The notes under the pieces were generated by a model, which was not told where the DNA came from, searched no databases, and worked only from the letters and a program-made list of their open reading frames with translations. Both the position numbers and the translations under genes were made by a program. A stretch of DNA of 64,000 nt from Sphingopyxis sp. (lineage in GTDB: Bacteria; Pseudomonadota; Alphaproteobacteria; Sphingomonadales; Sphingomonadaceae), in the NCBI GenBank assembly GCA_013823985.1, contig PNNB01000055.1, positions 1 to 64,000 on the forward strand. Direction: 5' to 3'. This document shows, piece after piece, positions 53,110 through 60,954 of the stretch; the first letter of the stretch is position 1, and every line of letters starts with the position of its first letter.

Positions 53110-53755
53110 TCCACGCCGCAGGCGCTGAACCGCTTCGGACATCCACTGTCCCGGCCTAGGCCTTACCGTCACCCGCAGGGCTGAGACCGGCGCAGCCGGG
53201 CTCAGTGAGCCTGGCCGCTTGCCGGCCAAAGGCGAATAGGGAAGGTTGCCCGAGCGCTGCCGAGAGGCCAGCGCGAGGGTCCTCCCCCAATGCAGACCAA
53301 AGCTTGTCTAAAGAATGGCTGACAAACCATAGTCCTTCCCCGCTGTCACCCGCATCCAGACCATCTGCGCGTGCCGACAGATCATGTCGGCACGCGCAGG
53401 AGGCCCGACGGTTGCTTGCAGCGAACCAGATGATGGAAATCCCGGTGCCAGCGACCAAGTGCGCGGGAGCGCATCGCCGGCGCTGGCCAGACCAAAACGG
53501 CACCCTGACCGGCAGGCCGGATCAGAGGCCAGGCGCGAAGGATGCGTGTGCCAGACGGGCGAAGGTCGTCTGGTCCGCACCCGAGCAGCAGGCCTCCCGG
53601 CAGGACGGCAGAGTGCCTGCGCGGTTTCGGATAAAGCCGCCCCCTGGCGCAGCGCAAGCGAAGCCAGTGGGCGACATCAGCCCGCGCACCTTTGTCGATC
53701 GCACGATCGCGACAACGAGAGATGTGACGGATAGGCTTTGGGAGGAAGGACAGAC
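53110..53755. other. GC-rich structured region without a supported gene
   Basis: About 640 bases with several open frames but none with recognisable protein features. It is rich in inverted repeats, the clearest at 53365-53399; others include CTGAG...CTCAG around 53181-53204 with GGC-GCA-GCC inside and CCGGC-AGG-CCGG near 53510. Could be a noncoding RNA, a single-strand promoter or a site for a plasmid protein. Confidence 0.5.
53365..53399. repeat. Perfect 15-bp inverted repeat with GATCA loop
   Basis: CTGCGCGTGCCGACA (53365-53379), GATCA, TGTCGGCACGCGCAG (53385-53399). There is no T-run on either side, so it is not a standard terminator. Confidence 0.85.
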
Positions 53756-54256
53756 CTAAGTCTGGGGTCCAAGCCGTGGCAGATCATGCCAGCGCACCTG
53801 AATTTTGCCGCGCTTGGCTCGCGGCAGATATTTGCGGTCGATCAGCCGGCCTGCGATTTCAAACTCGGCATTGATCTTCACAACGAACAGCTGGCTGAAA
53901 TTGCCGCTGGCCTTCACCTCGACGACATCGGTGTTTTTGAAAGGGGTGATTGTCTTCACTTCAACATGATCCTTGCCCAATCGGCCATCGGCTCCAGGGG
54001 CATAATTGCGGTTGAGTTTCATGCCATGGGTGATGGCGCAGAACAGCTCGCCGATGTCGCCATAGACCTGCAAATGGCTACCGGTCGCATTATGATAGTC
54101 TTCTGCAAGCGACAATAGGCCTTCGAAAATCGGAATGAGCGACCGATCCGCATTGGGATATTTGGCGCCCCATTCCTGATATTGAAGCTGCTGGTTGATC
54201 TCGTCCCAGCTCACCCATTCGCCATCGTCCCAAATGGCATTCTCCGGTCCGAGCAT
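53756..54256 (-). CDS. Possible DUF6998-like nuclease-fold protein beside an AbiJ-like gene
   Basis: 166 residues from ATG 54256, preceded by AAGGGAAG; a GTG at 54295 would add 13. The core (GDIGELFCAITHGMKLNRNY, then GKDHVEVKTITPF) has the E...D...E-x-K arrangement seen in PD-(D/E)xK-like proteins such as DUF6998. It starts about 60 bases after the AbiJ-like gene, same strand. It may act with that gene; the family call is from memory. Confidence 0.55.
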   Translation of the reverse strand: MLGPENAIWDDGEWVSWDEINQQLQYQEWGAKYPNADRSLIPIFEGLLSLAEDYHNATGSHLQVYGDIGELFCAITHGMKLNRNYAPGADGRLGKDHVEVKTITPFKNTDVVEVKASGNFSQLFVVKINAEFEIAGRLIDRKYLPRAKRGKIQVRWHDLPRLGPQT

Positions 54257-54316
54257 GCTTCCCTTTCGTGCTGTTTCTGAATCGGCATCTACCACGGTGC
54301 TGGAACCGATCCTCGG

Positions 54317-55138
54317 CTAGGCCTGGGGGCCAGACTGGGCGCGTTGGCGGTGGCGCAGAAGGTAGACGCCAGTTGCCGAAGCGATGGTAACGACCAACTC
54401 AGCCTCTTCGAAACTTGGTTCGCGGCCTTCGACAATGTGCCGTCCCTGCTCGGAGGCAAATCCCCACAGCTTATGGAGCGCAACATCAAGTGGTGGTGGG
54501 AAGGTCAGCCGAGCGATAATTTTGCCGAGCGTATCGGTGGACCCATCGATCTCACGCGCGACGCATTCCAGCGAAGCCATGGCATGCTGGATTGCACCCG
54601 TCACATCGGCATTTGGTCTGCGGGAGATGTCTTTCAGTGACTCGTGGATCTCCTGAGCAGCGGTCGGCATGCCCGCATTTTGCATGACGGCGACGGCGTC
54701 GCGCGTTGCCAGCGTGAAGGCTTCCGATCCGCGAGCGACCAGCTTGCCTTGTTGGAGTTCCCATCCGACGCCGAGCTCTCGGAAGCTCCGGTTGAGGCGT
54801 TCCTCAAACGAGCGCTGCCGATCTCCGGAAAAGTCGCCCTTCCCAACTTCGAGATAAAGCCGCTCAGCGAAATCGTAGATCTTGTACCAAGGCGCGCTGT
54901 CAATCAGGCGATGCACCTCGTTCTCGATGTTTCCCGGAGACCAGTTGCCAGGATCGGGGCGTTTGAGCAGAACTTCGCACAGGAGGTCGCGCATGCCGCC
55001 AGGTCCGAGATCAAAGGCATAGCCGAGCATAGCCACTGCACTACGCATCTCTTCAGGTGCATCTTCGCGGATCGTGATCTCGGCATCGGGTGAGTGAAAA
55101 CCGAATCGCGCTGAAAAGGGTGTGTTTCCGTCATGCAT
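54317..55138 (-). CDS. AbiJ-like abortive-infection protein
   Basis: 273 residues. An N-terminal domain (ITIREDAPEEMRSAVAMLGY, then APWYKIYDFAERLY and ELGVGWELQQGKLV) and a C-terminal HEPN-like helical region (AIQHAMASLECVARE, then LWGFASEQGRHIVEG) match the general layout of AbiJ-type proteins. HEPN domains are often RNases that halt growth upon phage infection. Divergent from the two-gene operon at 55193, 54 bases apart. Confidence 0.7.
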   Translation of the reverse strand: MHDGNTPFSARFGFHSPDAEITIREDAPEEMRSAVAMLGYAFDLGPGGMRDLLCEVLLKRPDPGNWSPGNIENEVHRLIDSAPWYKIYDFAERLYLEVGKGDFSGDRQRSFEERLNRSFRELGVGWELQQGKLVARGSEAFTLATRDAVAVMQNAGMPTAAQEIHESLKDISRRPNADVTGAIQHAMASLECVAREIDGSTDTLGKIIARLTFPPPLDVALHKLWGFASEQGRHIVEGREPSFEEAELVVTIASATGVYLLRHRQRAQSGPQA

Positions 55139-55192
55139 TGCCCAGCTATAACAGATTGAAATGCTTGCGCACCGCCCGAATGACTGTTGGTG

Positions 55193-55948
55193 ATGTGCTT
55201 CTCGCTCTTCAATGCATTTCAGGCTTTGGCCGTGTTTTTGTTCACATTCGGTGCTTATGCGGGAACAACTTGTGGGGAAGCGAGAAACAGTTCATCTGTC
55301 GGCGCAGGAGGGAAGTACGCGTTGTTCATCAACTGGTGCTATAAGGGAATCGCAGAGAGCGCGAGCTTCGATGATGCGATGGCCGAGCGGGTGATTGCCG
55401 ACACTGGTCTGCTGAGCAATTGGGTTGTCGCGAATGGCGCCGCCGTTTTGGCAAGTGCACAAGGAGCATCGCAGAATGCGCTGTCGGCCGCCGCGCTCGA
55501 CGATCACGTGAACGATTACAAGAAGGTTGCGGCGACGACTCCGTACATCTCACTCGGTGCCGGATGCGTCGAATACCAGGGGCGAAAGATGCCAGCTATG
55601 GTGGTGCCGGCACTGGCTACCGCGCTCAACTTCGCGACGCGCGGCGGAAGAACACCGGGCTATATTTTTCGATTGTGGGTTGTCACCACGCCCAAGCCAG
55701 CTGCTGACATTCCGGGGCTCGCTGAGGATGTCCGGGATTTGAGGCTATTTTCCGGGTTTCACAAATATCACTATCAAGGCGAGGTGACGGCCAAGCTCTA
55801 CGTGCCGCGACGTCAGGTCGCCTGGGTCATGAAGGTTGATGCTCGGGGTGATCCTTTGGACGCGAGCTGGACGGGCGGTGACAGTGTAATTGCCAACACG
55901 GATTTCATTGCGCCACATGCGGTTTCAAATGTGATCGGTTCGCTATGA
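55193..55948 (+). CDS. Unknown protein with possible ADP-ribosyltransferase-like fold
   Basis: 251 residues from ATG 55193 (TTG 55187 and GTG 55190 are in frame). The first ~24 residues are hydrophobic (MCFSLFNAFQALAVFLFTFG), a possible signal or anchor. Later PYISLGAGCVEY resembles the S-T-S strand, and YQGEVTAKLYVP the catalytic-Glu strand, of ADP-ribosyltransferases; between them is ALNFATRGGRTPGYIFRLWV. This is my own fold reading and is tentative. The next gene overlaps it (ATGA). One of few rightward genes here. Confidence 0.6.
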   Translation: MCFSLFNAFQALAVFLFTFGAYAGTTCGEARNSSSVGAGGKYALFINWCYKGIAESASFDDAMAERVIADTGLLSNWVVANGAAVLASAQGASQNALSAAALDDHVNDYKKVAATTPYISLGAGCVEYQGRKMPAMVVPALATALNFATRGGRTPGYIFRLWVVTTPKPAADIPGLAEDVRDLRLFSGFHKYHYQGEVTAKLYVPRRQVAWVMKVDARGDPLDASWTGGDSVIANTDFIAPHAVSNVIGSL

Positions 55949-56820
55949 GGCTGCCAGGCACCGAAAGCTGGTCGGACGCGGACATCGAGGCGGCACTCGC
56001 CTTCGCCGACAATCTACGCGTCGCGACCGTGTCGATCGTGATTGCAGTGCGCGACAAACAGCTGCCGGGCGGTCCGATCGCTGCTGATGCGTGGGAGCCC
56101 ACCGATCTCGTTTACCAGCTCGGTGACGCTGCTGGCCTGGCCTTTGCGACTGGAAGGGTTCGCGATGGCCTGGTGATCGCGTCTTCGCTTTCAGAGATCG
56201 GCGGTCCGCCGCCCCGCATGACACTCATGCAGACGATTTTCGCTGCAACGCTTGGAGCGATAGCAGGTACCATTACCGTTACCATGGTTGAGGATGAGGT
56301 GAACATCGAGATGGGCGCAAGGCGCGTCTACGTGAGTTTCGACCTTTCCGACCATGGGCTGGCGCGTCGGCGGCATCTCTTCGAACTGATAATTCCCGCC
56401 GCATTCGCTTCGCCGACTTTTCTAGACAAAATTCATGGGTTGGCAATCGGTGGTTTTGATCAGCCATACCATCTCCCCCCGCTCGATATGTTCGCGCGAC
56501 TGTCGCCGATGGTTCGTTTTGCGCGCGACTGGAGGCGGGAAAGTCAGATGGACCAAAGGCTGCTTTTGGGCAGCCTCCTTGACTATGAAGGCTATATCGG
56601 AATCCTCCAGGCAGATAAAGAGGCCTGGATGGAGATGCCTTTTCGAGGCTCTCTGATCGACTGGCCGTTGCTGGCGATGCTAGTCGGCATGCATCGCTGG
56701 TCCGACACGCCGGCGGAGAACGATCTCGTGGTCGGCCCGGCCACCCGGTTTCTGCATGATCTGGCAAGAGAGATCGCCGCGGCGACTTCCCCGAAGGAGG
56801 AGATGGGTGCCCCAGCTTAA
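55945..56820 (+). CDS. Unknown partner protein of the two-gene operon
   Basis: 291 residues starting inside the previous stop, so translationally coupled. A Gly/Ala-rich segment near residues 91-113 (TIFAATLGAIAGTITVTMVE) could be a membrane-associated or buried helix. The C-terminal half is helical (RLLLGSLLDYEGYIGILQAD, then WPLLAMLVGMHRWSD). No family is recognised. It would be the immunity, antitoxin or structural partner if the first gene is a toxin. Confidence 0.6.
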   Translation: MRLPGTESWSDADIEAALAFADNLRVATVSIVIAVRDKQLPGGPIAADAWEPTDLVYQLGDAAGLAFATGRVRDGLVIASSLSEIGGPPPRMTLMQTIFAATLGAIAGTITVTMVEDEVNIEMGARRVYVSFDLSDHGLARRRHLFELIIPAAFASPTFLDKIHGLAIGGFDQPYHLPPLDMFARLSPMVRFARDWRRESQMDQRLLLGSLLDYEGYIGILQADKEAWMEMPFRGSLIDWPLLAMLVGMHRWSDTPAENDLVVGPATRFLHDLAREIAAATSPKEEMGAPA

Positions 56821-56899
56821 GTCTGCTGACCGAAGCGTCCGTCATTCCGTCACTGGCGTTAAGGGCTACCGGTCGCGGCCTTCAAGTTCCCGACACCTT

Positions 56900-57256
56900 T
56901 CAAGGTCTGCCATTCGCCTTGGGCGAGAATGCCGCCAGAAATGCATGGCTGGCCGGGTCGGCAACGCTTGCGGGTTCCGCTTCGCGGTCATTTGCAAGGT
57001 GGACCGCCAGTCCCTCGGGTATCGTTGCATAGGCTGCGGCAAGATCAACAGCCGCTTCGGGTGTCGGGAGCGCGCCGGGTGCTGTTCCTTCCCAGACGAG
57101 CGGCAAGAGTTCGGTTGCCTCGCAAGGGCCGCGACCGTCGTCGTCGGGGACCCCGAAGACGATGACAAAATAGGTCGCAAGCGCGCGGTCCCAACCAATG
57201 GCGACCTCGTAAACCGTGCCGAGGCCCGTCAAGGGCTTCAGGCTGTGACGGCTCAT
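56900..57256 (-). CDS. Small plasmid protein of unknown function
   Basis: 118 residues; ATG 57256 with AAGGAA upstream. The sequence (VYEVAIGWDRALATYFVIVFG, then LPTPEAAVDLAAAYATIPEG) is typical of a compact soluble protein. Not recognised. Lies 22 bases after DUF3768 in the same orientation. Confidence 0.65.
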   Translation of the reverse strand: MSRHSLKPLTGLGTVYEVAIGWDRALATYFVIVFGVPDDDGRGPCEATELLPLVWEGTAPGALPTPEAAVDLAAAYATIPEGLAVHLANDREAEPASVADPASHAFLAAFSPKANGRP

Positions 57257-57278
57257 GTCGGTGGTTCCTTGCCCATGC

Positions 57279-57662
57279 TCAATATTCGCTGACGAGCATG
57301 ATGGTGAGGACGCGGTGGGTCTTGGCGAGGTCGGTCGGGTCCTCCGAACCAAAGCTTAAGCTCGGATCATAATAGTCGATCTTCCAGAAGAGCCGTTTGC
57401 CCCGATGCTCAAAGGCACCGAAATCGCGCTCGCCATGCGGATCATCGCCTTCGGCAAAGACATGCCCGCACACCTTGCCCAGAAGTTCGGCCTGCACCGC
57501 AAACAGGCTCAGGCGATCGTCGGGATCGCAAAAGGCGTCAATGCACCCCCTGGTAAAGACGGTCCGGGACTGTTTGAGGGTCCCGGCGCGGCATAGATCG
57601 TTGACACGCGCGCATTGCTGCGCCCGAGCTGCCTCGCTGTCAGTGGCTGTGGTCGTCGTCAT
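57279..57662 (-). CDS. DUF3768 protein
   Basis: 127 residues from ATG 57662 behind AGGAG (a GTG lies 6 bases upstream). It carries the DUF3768 pattern: ND at the start, VFTRGCIDAF, GDDPHGERDFGAFEHRGKR, WKIDYYDPSLSFGSEDPTD and HRVLTIMLVSEY at the end. A common plasmid and phage-associated protein of unknown function. Confidence 0.9.
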   Translation of the reverse strand: MTTTTATDSEAARAQQCARVNDLCRAGTLKQSRTVFTRGCIDAFCDPDDRLSLFAVQAELLGKVCGHVFAEGDDPHGERDFGAFEHRGKRLFWKIDYYDPSLSFGSEDPTDLAKTHRVLTIMLVSEY

Positions 57663-57720
57663 CGTCACACTCCTGTTGGTTTGAACAAGAACGGCCGCGC
57701 ACCCACGCGTCCCACAACGA

Positions 57721-57740
57721 GCCCACCCCCTTCCCTCTCG
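57721..57740 (-). promoter_or_regulatory. G-rich leading-region motif, copy d (before DUF3768)
   Basis: Sense strand CGAGAGGGAAGGGGGTGGGC, about 59-79 bases before ATG 57662. Confidence 0.5.
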
Positions 57741-57799
57741 CCGTGATTGACGCGCGGTCTATGTTCATGTTATGTTTCACGGCCAAACAGGAGATGAAG

Positions 57800-58291
57800 A
57801 TGGACCGGCACCCGCAAATTCTCGCCGATTTTGACCTCGATATCGGTTTGCGCGATGCCGCCTGCGACCCGGAATTGCTGCCGCAGCAACGGGTTGTCGC
57901 CAATCTCAGCCTCGGCATGGAGATTGATGATGCCTATCTGTCGGTCCGCGAGCTGCACCAAGCCGTGGATTGGGTCCATCACGGCGTGCCAGAAGGCAGG
58001 GCGAAGCTGGCTGCGATCCTCAGCAATGGTTGCGATGATTTCCAGCGGGCGCTTTACTTTGCGCTTGCCGGCCGCGGCGTGATCGAAATGCTCGATACGC
58101 TTGAATGGCTTCAAGGGCTGCTCAAGGCACGCGGGCGGATCGCCGCTTCGTTGAGCCGGGCCCGGATCGCGCGGCGACCGCTGGTGACACCTTATGTTGC
58201 AGCAGAGCCTGACGGCCCGCTGGTTTCGGCCGACAGCGAGTTCGAGCTTGGCGCTGCCTGGTCGGTCGATCAAGGACCGCGAGCCTGCTGA
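57800..58291 (+). CDS. Hypothetical protein, rightward gene in the leading region
   Basis: 163 residues from ATG 57800 with AGGAG 6 bases upstream. Helical and soluble (DPELLPQQRVVANLSLGMEID, then DDFQRALYFALAGRGVIEML). Not recognised. It is transcribed away from oriT, so it would be expressed only after the second strand is made. Confidence 0.6.
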   Translation: MDRHPQILADFDLDIGLRDAACDPELLPQQRVVANLSLGMEIDDAYLSVRELHQAVDWVHHGVPEGRAKLAAILSNGCDDFQRALYFALAGRGVIEMLDTLEWLQGLLKARGRIAASLSRARIARRPLVTPYVAAEPDGPLVSADSEFELGAAWSVDQGPRAC

Positions 58292-58322
58292 AACACCGGC
58301 TCGGTCGTGGCCGTGTATCATC

Positions 58323-58544
58323 TCAACCTTGCGAACATTTGACGGTGCGCGAGACGATATTTCCGGCGACTGCGCAATTGGCGAGCACAACCCGGTAAGG
58401 CTGGACCGGGTTACCGGTACGCACCACGACCGTGTCACTTTGCGCATCATCGGCGACCTGGACTGCGAGGCGGTTGGCGTTTTCGATACTGCACAGCCGT
58501 GCACGCAGCGGTGAGCGGCCGGCGTCCTTGGGGCAGGTGGTCAT
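58323..58544 (-). CDS. Small hypothetical protein
   Basis: 73 residues from ATG 58544 behind AGAGAG. A beta-rich pattern (RLAVQVADDAQSDTVVVRTG, then YRVVLANCAVAG). Unknown. Between DUF6927-like and the rightward gene. Confidence 0.5.
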   Translation of the reverse strand: MTTCPKDAGRSPLRARLCSIENANRLAVQVADDAQSDTVVVRTGNPVQPYRVVLANCAVAGNIVSRTVKCSQG

Positions 58545-58576
58545 GGGCAATCTCTCTTGAACCCGTGGAACCAGGA

Positions 58577-59176
58577 TCACTGCTTGGTGGTAGAACCGGG
58601 CACAAGCGACCAGCGCCGTTCCATCAGCCGGGAAAGTTTGTAGAGGACACGCGCGTCGGGACGCTGGAGCAGGATTGCGCGCTGCCGGCGCACAACCTCA
58701 AACTCGCGACCTTCGTAACCGTCGGTGAACCGGATGGGTTCAGGGAAAATCAGCCGGTCGCCGCTTTGGGGTTGTTTGCGGCCCGTGAGCAGCAGCCGCG
58801 CCCAGCAGCGTGCCCGCCATTCGCGAGCATAGTCGTTCGCAGGCTCGGTGAGCAGATCAAGGATCCGTGCCGGGCATTGGCATTCATTGGGGCCGCAGCT
58901 TTCGTCCATATCCTTATAGGCAAAGATATAGCCATCGCGCGCCTTGGGGTTCCACCGGGTCAGACAGACCACCGCAAAGACCGATTTCGAGCTATCCGCA
59001 TCGTAATTTTCAACCGCGGCATAATAGACCTGCCCGACCATCGACGAGCGCAACACGCGCAGGCCGGTGGGTCGGTCCTTCGCTGGGTCGGGCGCGAAGG
59101 TGAGCTGTGCATCGAGATAGGCCTTGGGCCGCTTATGGCCGCCCATTCCGGCAGCCGTCATCGAGAGCCAACCCAT
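58577..59176 (-). CDS. DUF6927-like plasmid protein
   Basis: 199 residues. The start MGWLSMTAAGMGGHKRPKAY and the later VYYAAVENYDADSSKSVFAV and DMDESCGPNECQCPARIL are features I associate with a plasmid family called DUF6927; function unknown. Conserved cysteines (CGPNECQC) may bind metal. A short stem CGCCCG-AAAGTC-CGGGCG lies just upstream (near 59200). Confidence 0.75.
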   Translation of the reverse strand: MGWLSMTAAGMGGHKRPKAYLDAQLTFAPDPAKDRPTGLRVLRSSMVGQVYYAAVENYDADSSKSVFAVVCLTRWNPKARDGYIFAYKDMDESCGPNECQCPARILDLLTEPANDYAREWRARCWARLLLTGRKQPQSGDRLIFPEPIRFTDGYEGREFEVVRRQRAILLQRPDARVLYKLSRLMERRWSLVPGSTTKQ

Positions 59177-59233
59177 GATATGTCTCCTTTCAGAGGTTCG
59201 CCCGAAAGTCCGGGCGCGGGAATGTGGGCGCTT

Positions 59234-59908
59234 TCAGGCAGCCGTCGCGGTGGGAAGCGCGTCTTGCCGGGCGTTTCCGGGGGCGAGACAGAGCTCGCGC
59301 TGCAAGGTTCTCGCGAACCGCGCCGCATCGATGGCCAAAGCGATGTCGGCGAAATGGTTCCGGTCGCCGCAATAATCGCGCCGTCCCTTGCAGCGCCTGT
59401 AGAGGATCTCGCGCCCTGGCCCCATGATGCCGCAACTGATCTGGACATAGAATTTCTCGGAATGGAGCGTCACTTCGCCCGAAACCGCGATACCGCCTAC
59501 GTTGATGCGCAGGTCATAATCGTCCGGCACCAGCCCCAGCTGGCGCGCAAGCGCTGCCAATGCCGCCCGGGCTTCGCGGTGAAAGGCGCGCTTGGCTTCC
59601 GGGTCATAACCAACACCGCGCCGCGCGAGCGGGACCAGCGCGGGCTTGGCGCGCAGGTCGGCAATCCGCTCGAAACAGGCCTGCCGTATGGCACCGTCCG
59701 CCGGATAGCTTTCCGCTGGATCGAGCCCCGATGCGACGCGACCCAGATGGCGGCCAAGCAGGATCACTGCGGGGTCACGCTCGATCTCGCAGCCAGCGTT
59801 TCGTGCGTCTTTCATGGCATCGACCAGCGCGGCGCAGGCATTTTGGATCGTTGTCAGCCCCTCGGGCTGGAGCGCGCGGGCAAAGCGGAATGCTAGGTCA
59901 TAGTTCAT
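59234..59908 (-). CDS. Hypothetical plasmid protein
   Basis: 224 residues from ATG 59908, with the same GGAGACCCC box before the start as the ParB-like gene. Helical N-terminal half; the C-terminal half has VQISCGIMGPGREILYRRCK and GDRNHFADIALAIDA. Not recognised. Part of the run of leftward plasmid genes. Confidence 0.65.
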   Translation of the reverse strand: MNYDLAFRFARALQPEGLTTIQNACAALVDAMKDARNAGCEIERDPAVILLGRHLGRVASGLDPAESYPADGAIRQACFERIADLRAKPALVPLARRGVGYDPEAKRAFHREARAALAALARQLGLVPDDYDLRINVGGIAVSGEVTLHSEKFYVQISCGIMGPGREILYRRCKGRRDYCGDRNHFADIALAIDAARFARTLQRELCLAPGNARQDALPTATAA

Positions 59909-59947
59909 TTGGGGTCTCCCCGCCCGGCTCGCCCGGGCGCACGAACA

Positions 59948-59968
59948 AAGTTCCCCCTCGCCTTTCAT
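59948..59968 (-). promoter_or_regulatory. G-rich leading-region motif, copy e
   Basis: Sense strand GAAAGGCGAGGGGGAACTTT, about 40-60 bases before ATG 59908; between ArdC and this gene. Confidence 0.4.
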
Positions 59969-59974
59969 TGTCGC

Positions 59975-60874
59975 TCAGGCGGCGATCTGCGCAATCGCAG
60001 CGTCGTTGGCGGTGCAGGCGCGAAGCCAGGCCACCGCCTGCTCGGCCTTGGCGGCGGCATGGATGATCGCGGTCTTGTCGCGCTCGAGCACTTCAATCCA
60101 TGATGCGATATAGGACGCGTGGCTGTCGTGAAGGCTGGCGGGAAGACCGAGTTCAGCCGAAATGAAGGATTGGCCCAGGCAGGCGACCAGCTCCTCAAAA
60201 GCATAGGCCTTGTCGCCGAAGCGCTTGCCGAACTGGCGCTTCAGCCGGTGCGCCGCGCCCGTCGCGTGGACGCATTCATGCCCGCGCGTCGACCAGTAAT
60301 GATCGAGCGACTGGAAATGCCGCGCCCGCGGTAACTGGATATGGTCGCTTGCAGGGCTGTAATAGGCACGCTCACCGCCATGTCGGACGGGCACGGGAAT
60401 GGCGTTGAAGAAGTCCTCAATTCCTGCGCGCTGCTCGACCGGATCCTTGAGACAATCAGCGGGCTCGGGATGATAATGCGCCGGCAAGCCCTCAATCTGG
60501 TCTGCGTTGAAGACCGCATAGCATTTGAGGAAGCGGAAGACCCGGTCGCCTTGCTCGGCTGTTTGCGCGCGAGCAGCCGCCTTTTTGGCGGTCGCATAAT
60601 AAACGCTGATCGCGTACCGCTCGCCTTCCCGGACTTCGGCCCCGAGCTCGGCTGCCTGCCTTGCGGTCATCCAATAGGGGCTGGTAAACCCGCGCGCATC
60701 GGCGACCGCCCAAAGATAAAGCGTGTTCACGCCTGTATAGGGCAGGCCGTTATGGCGCGCCGGGCGCATCCCGGTCGTCGACCAGGGTCGAACCCAAGGC
60801 GCCGTTCCGGCACGCAGTTTGTCGAGAATGAGCGCGGTGACGGTCGCCGCCGCGTCGATCTTGCGAAAGCGCAT
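59975..60874 (-). CDS. ardC: ArdC-type antirestriction protein
   Basis: 299 residues from ATG 60874 behind GAGGAG. The N-terminal ArdC domain (TALILDKLRAGTAPWVRPWS, then GLPYTGVNTLYLW) binds single-stranded DNA in known relatives. The C-terminal zincin-like part has HECVHATG (HExxH) and a downstream Glu (FEELVACLGQ). ArdC protects entering DNA from restriction. Expression toward oriT fits early action. Confidence 0.92.
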   Translation of the reverse strand: MRFRKIDAAATVTALILDKLRAGTAPWVRPWSTTGMRPARHNGLPYTGVNTLYLWAVADARGFTSPYWMTARQAAELGAEVREGERYAISVYYATAKKAAARAQTAEQGDRVFRFLKCYAVFNADQIEGLPAHYHPEPADCLKDPVEQRAGIEDFFNAIPVPVRHGGERAYYSPASDHIQLPRARHFQSLDHYWSTRGHECVHATGAAHRLKRQFGKRFGDKAYAFEELVACLGQSFISAELGLPASLHDSHASYIASWIEVLERDKTAIIHAAAKAEQAVAWLRACTANDAAIAQIAA

Positions 60875-60903
60875 ATTGGGCTCCTCAGCTGCGTTGAAAG
60901 CAA

Positions 60904-60940
60904 GTGCCGCGCCGCCGCTCAAGCGAACGGCGCGGCAAAG
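60904..60940. promoter_or_regulatory. Hairpin between the ParB-like gene and ardC
   Basis: GCCGCGCCG, then a CCGCTCAAGCGAA loop region, then CGGCGCGGC, exact 9-bp arms, 30-65 bases before the ardC start and just after the ParB-like stop (60955). It could slow or end upstream transcription or act as a single-strand promoter. Confidence 0.5.
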
Positions 60941-60954
60941 TCGGATGCGAGCGG

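Noticed and set aside
53205..53759. A 184-codon rightward frame in the structured region.
   Set aside because: Composition of a chance frame in GC-rich DNA (Ala/Arg/Pro-rich, no hydrophobic core), and the opposite strand has equally long frames.
57770..58504. A 244-codon leftward frame opposite the gene at 57800-58291.
   Set aside because: The rightward frame has a good ribosome-binding site and a normal soluble-protein composition; the leftward one is rich in Arg, Ser and His as expected of a shadow.
58499..59896. A 465-codon rightward frame opposite the DUF6927-like gene and its neighbour.
   Set aside because: Both leftward genes have good starts and protein-like sequence; the long antisense frame is a common effect of high GC content.
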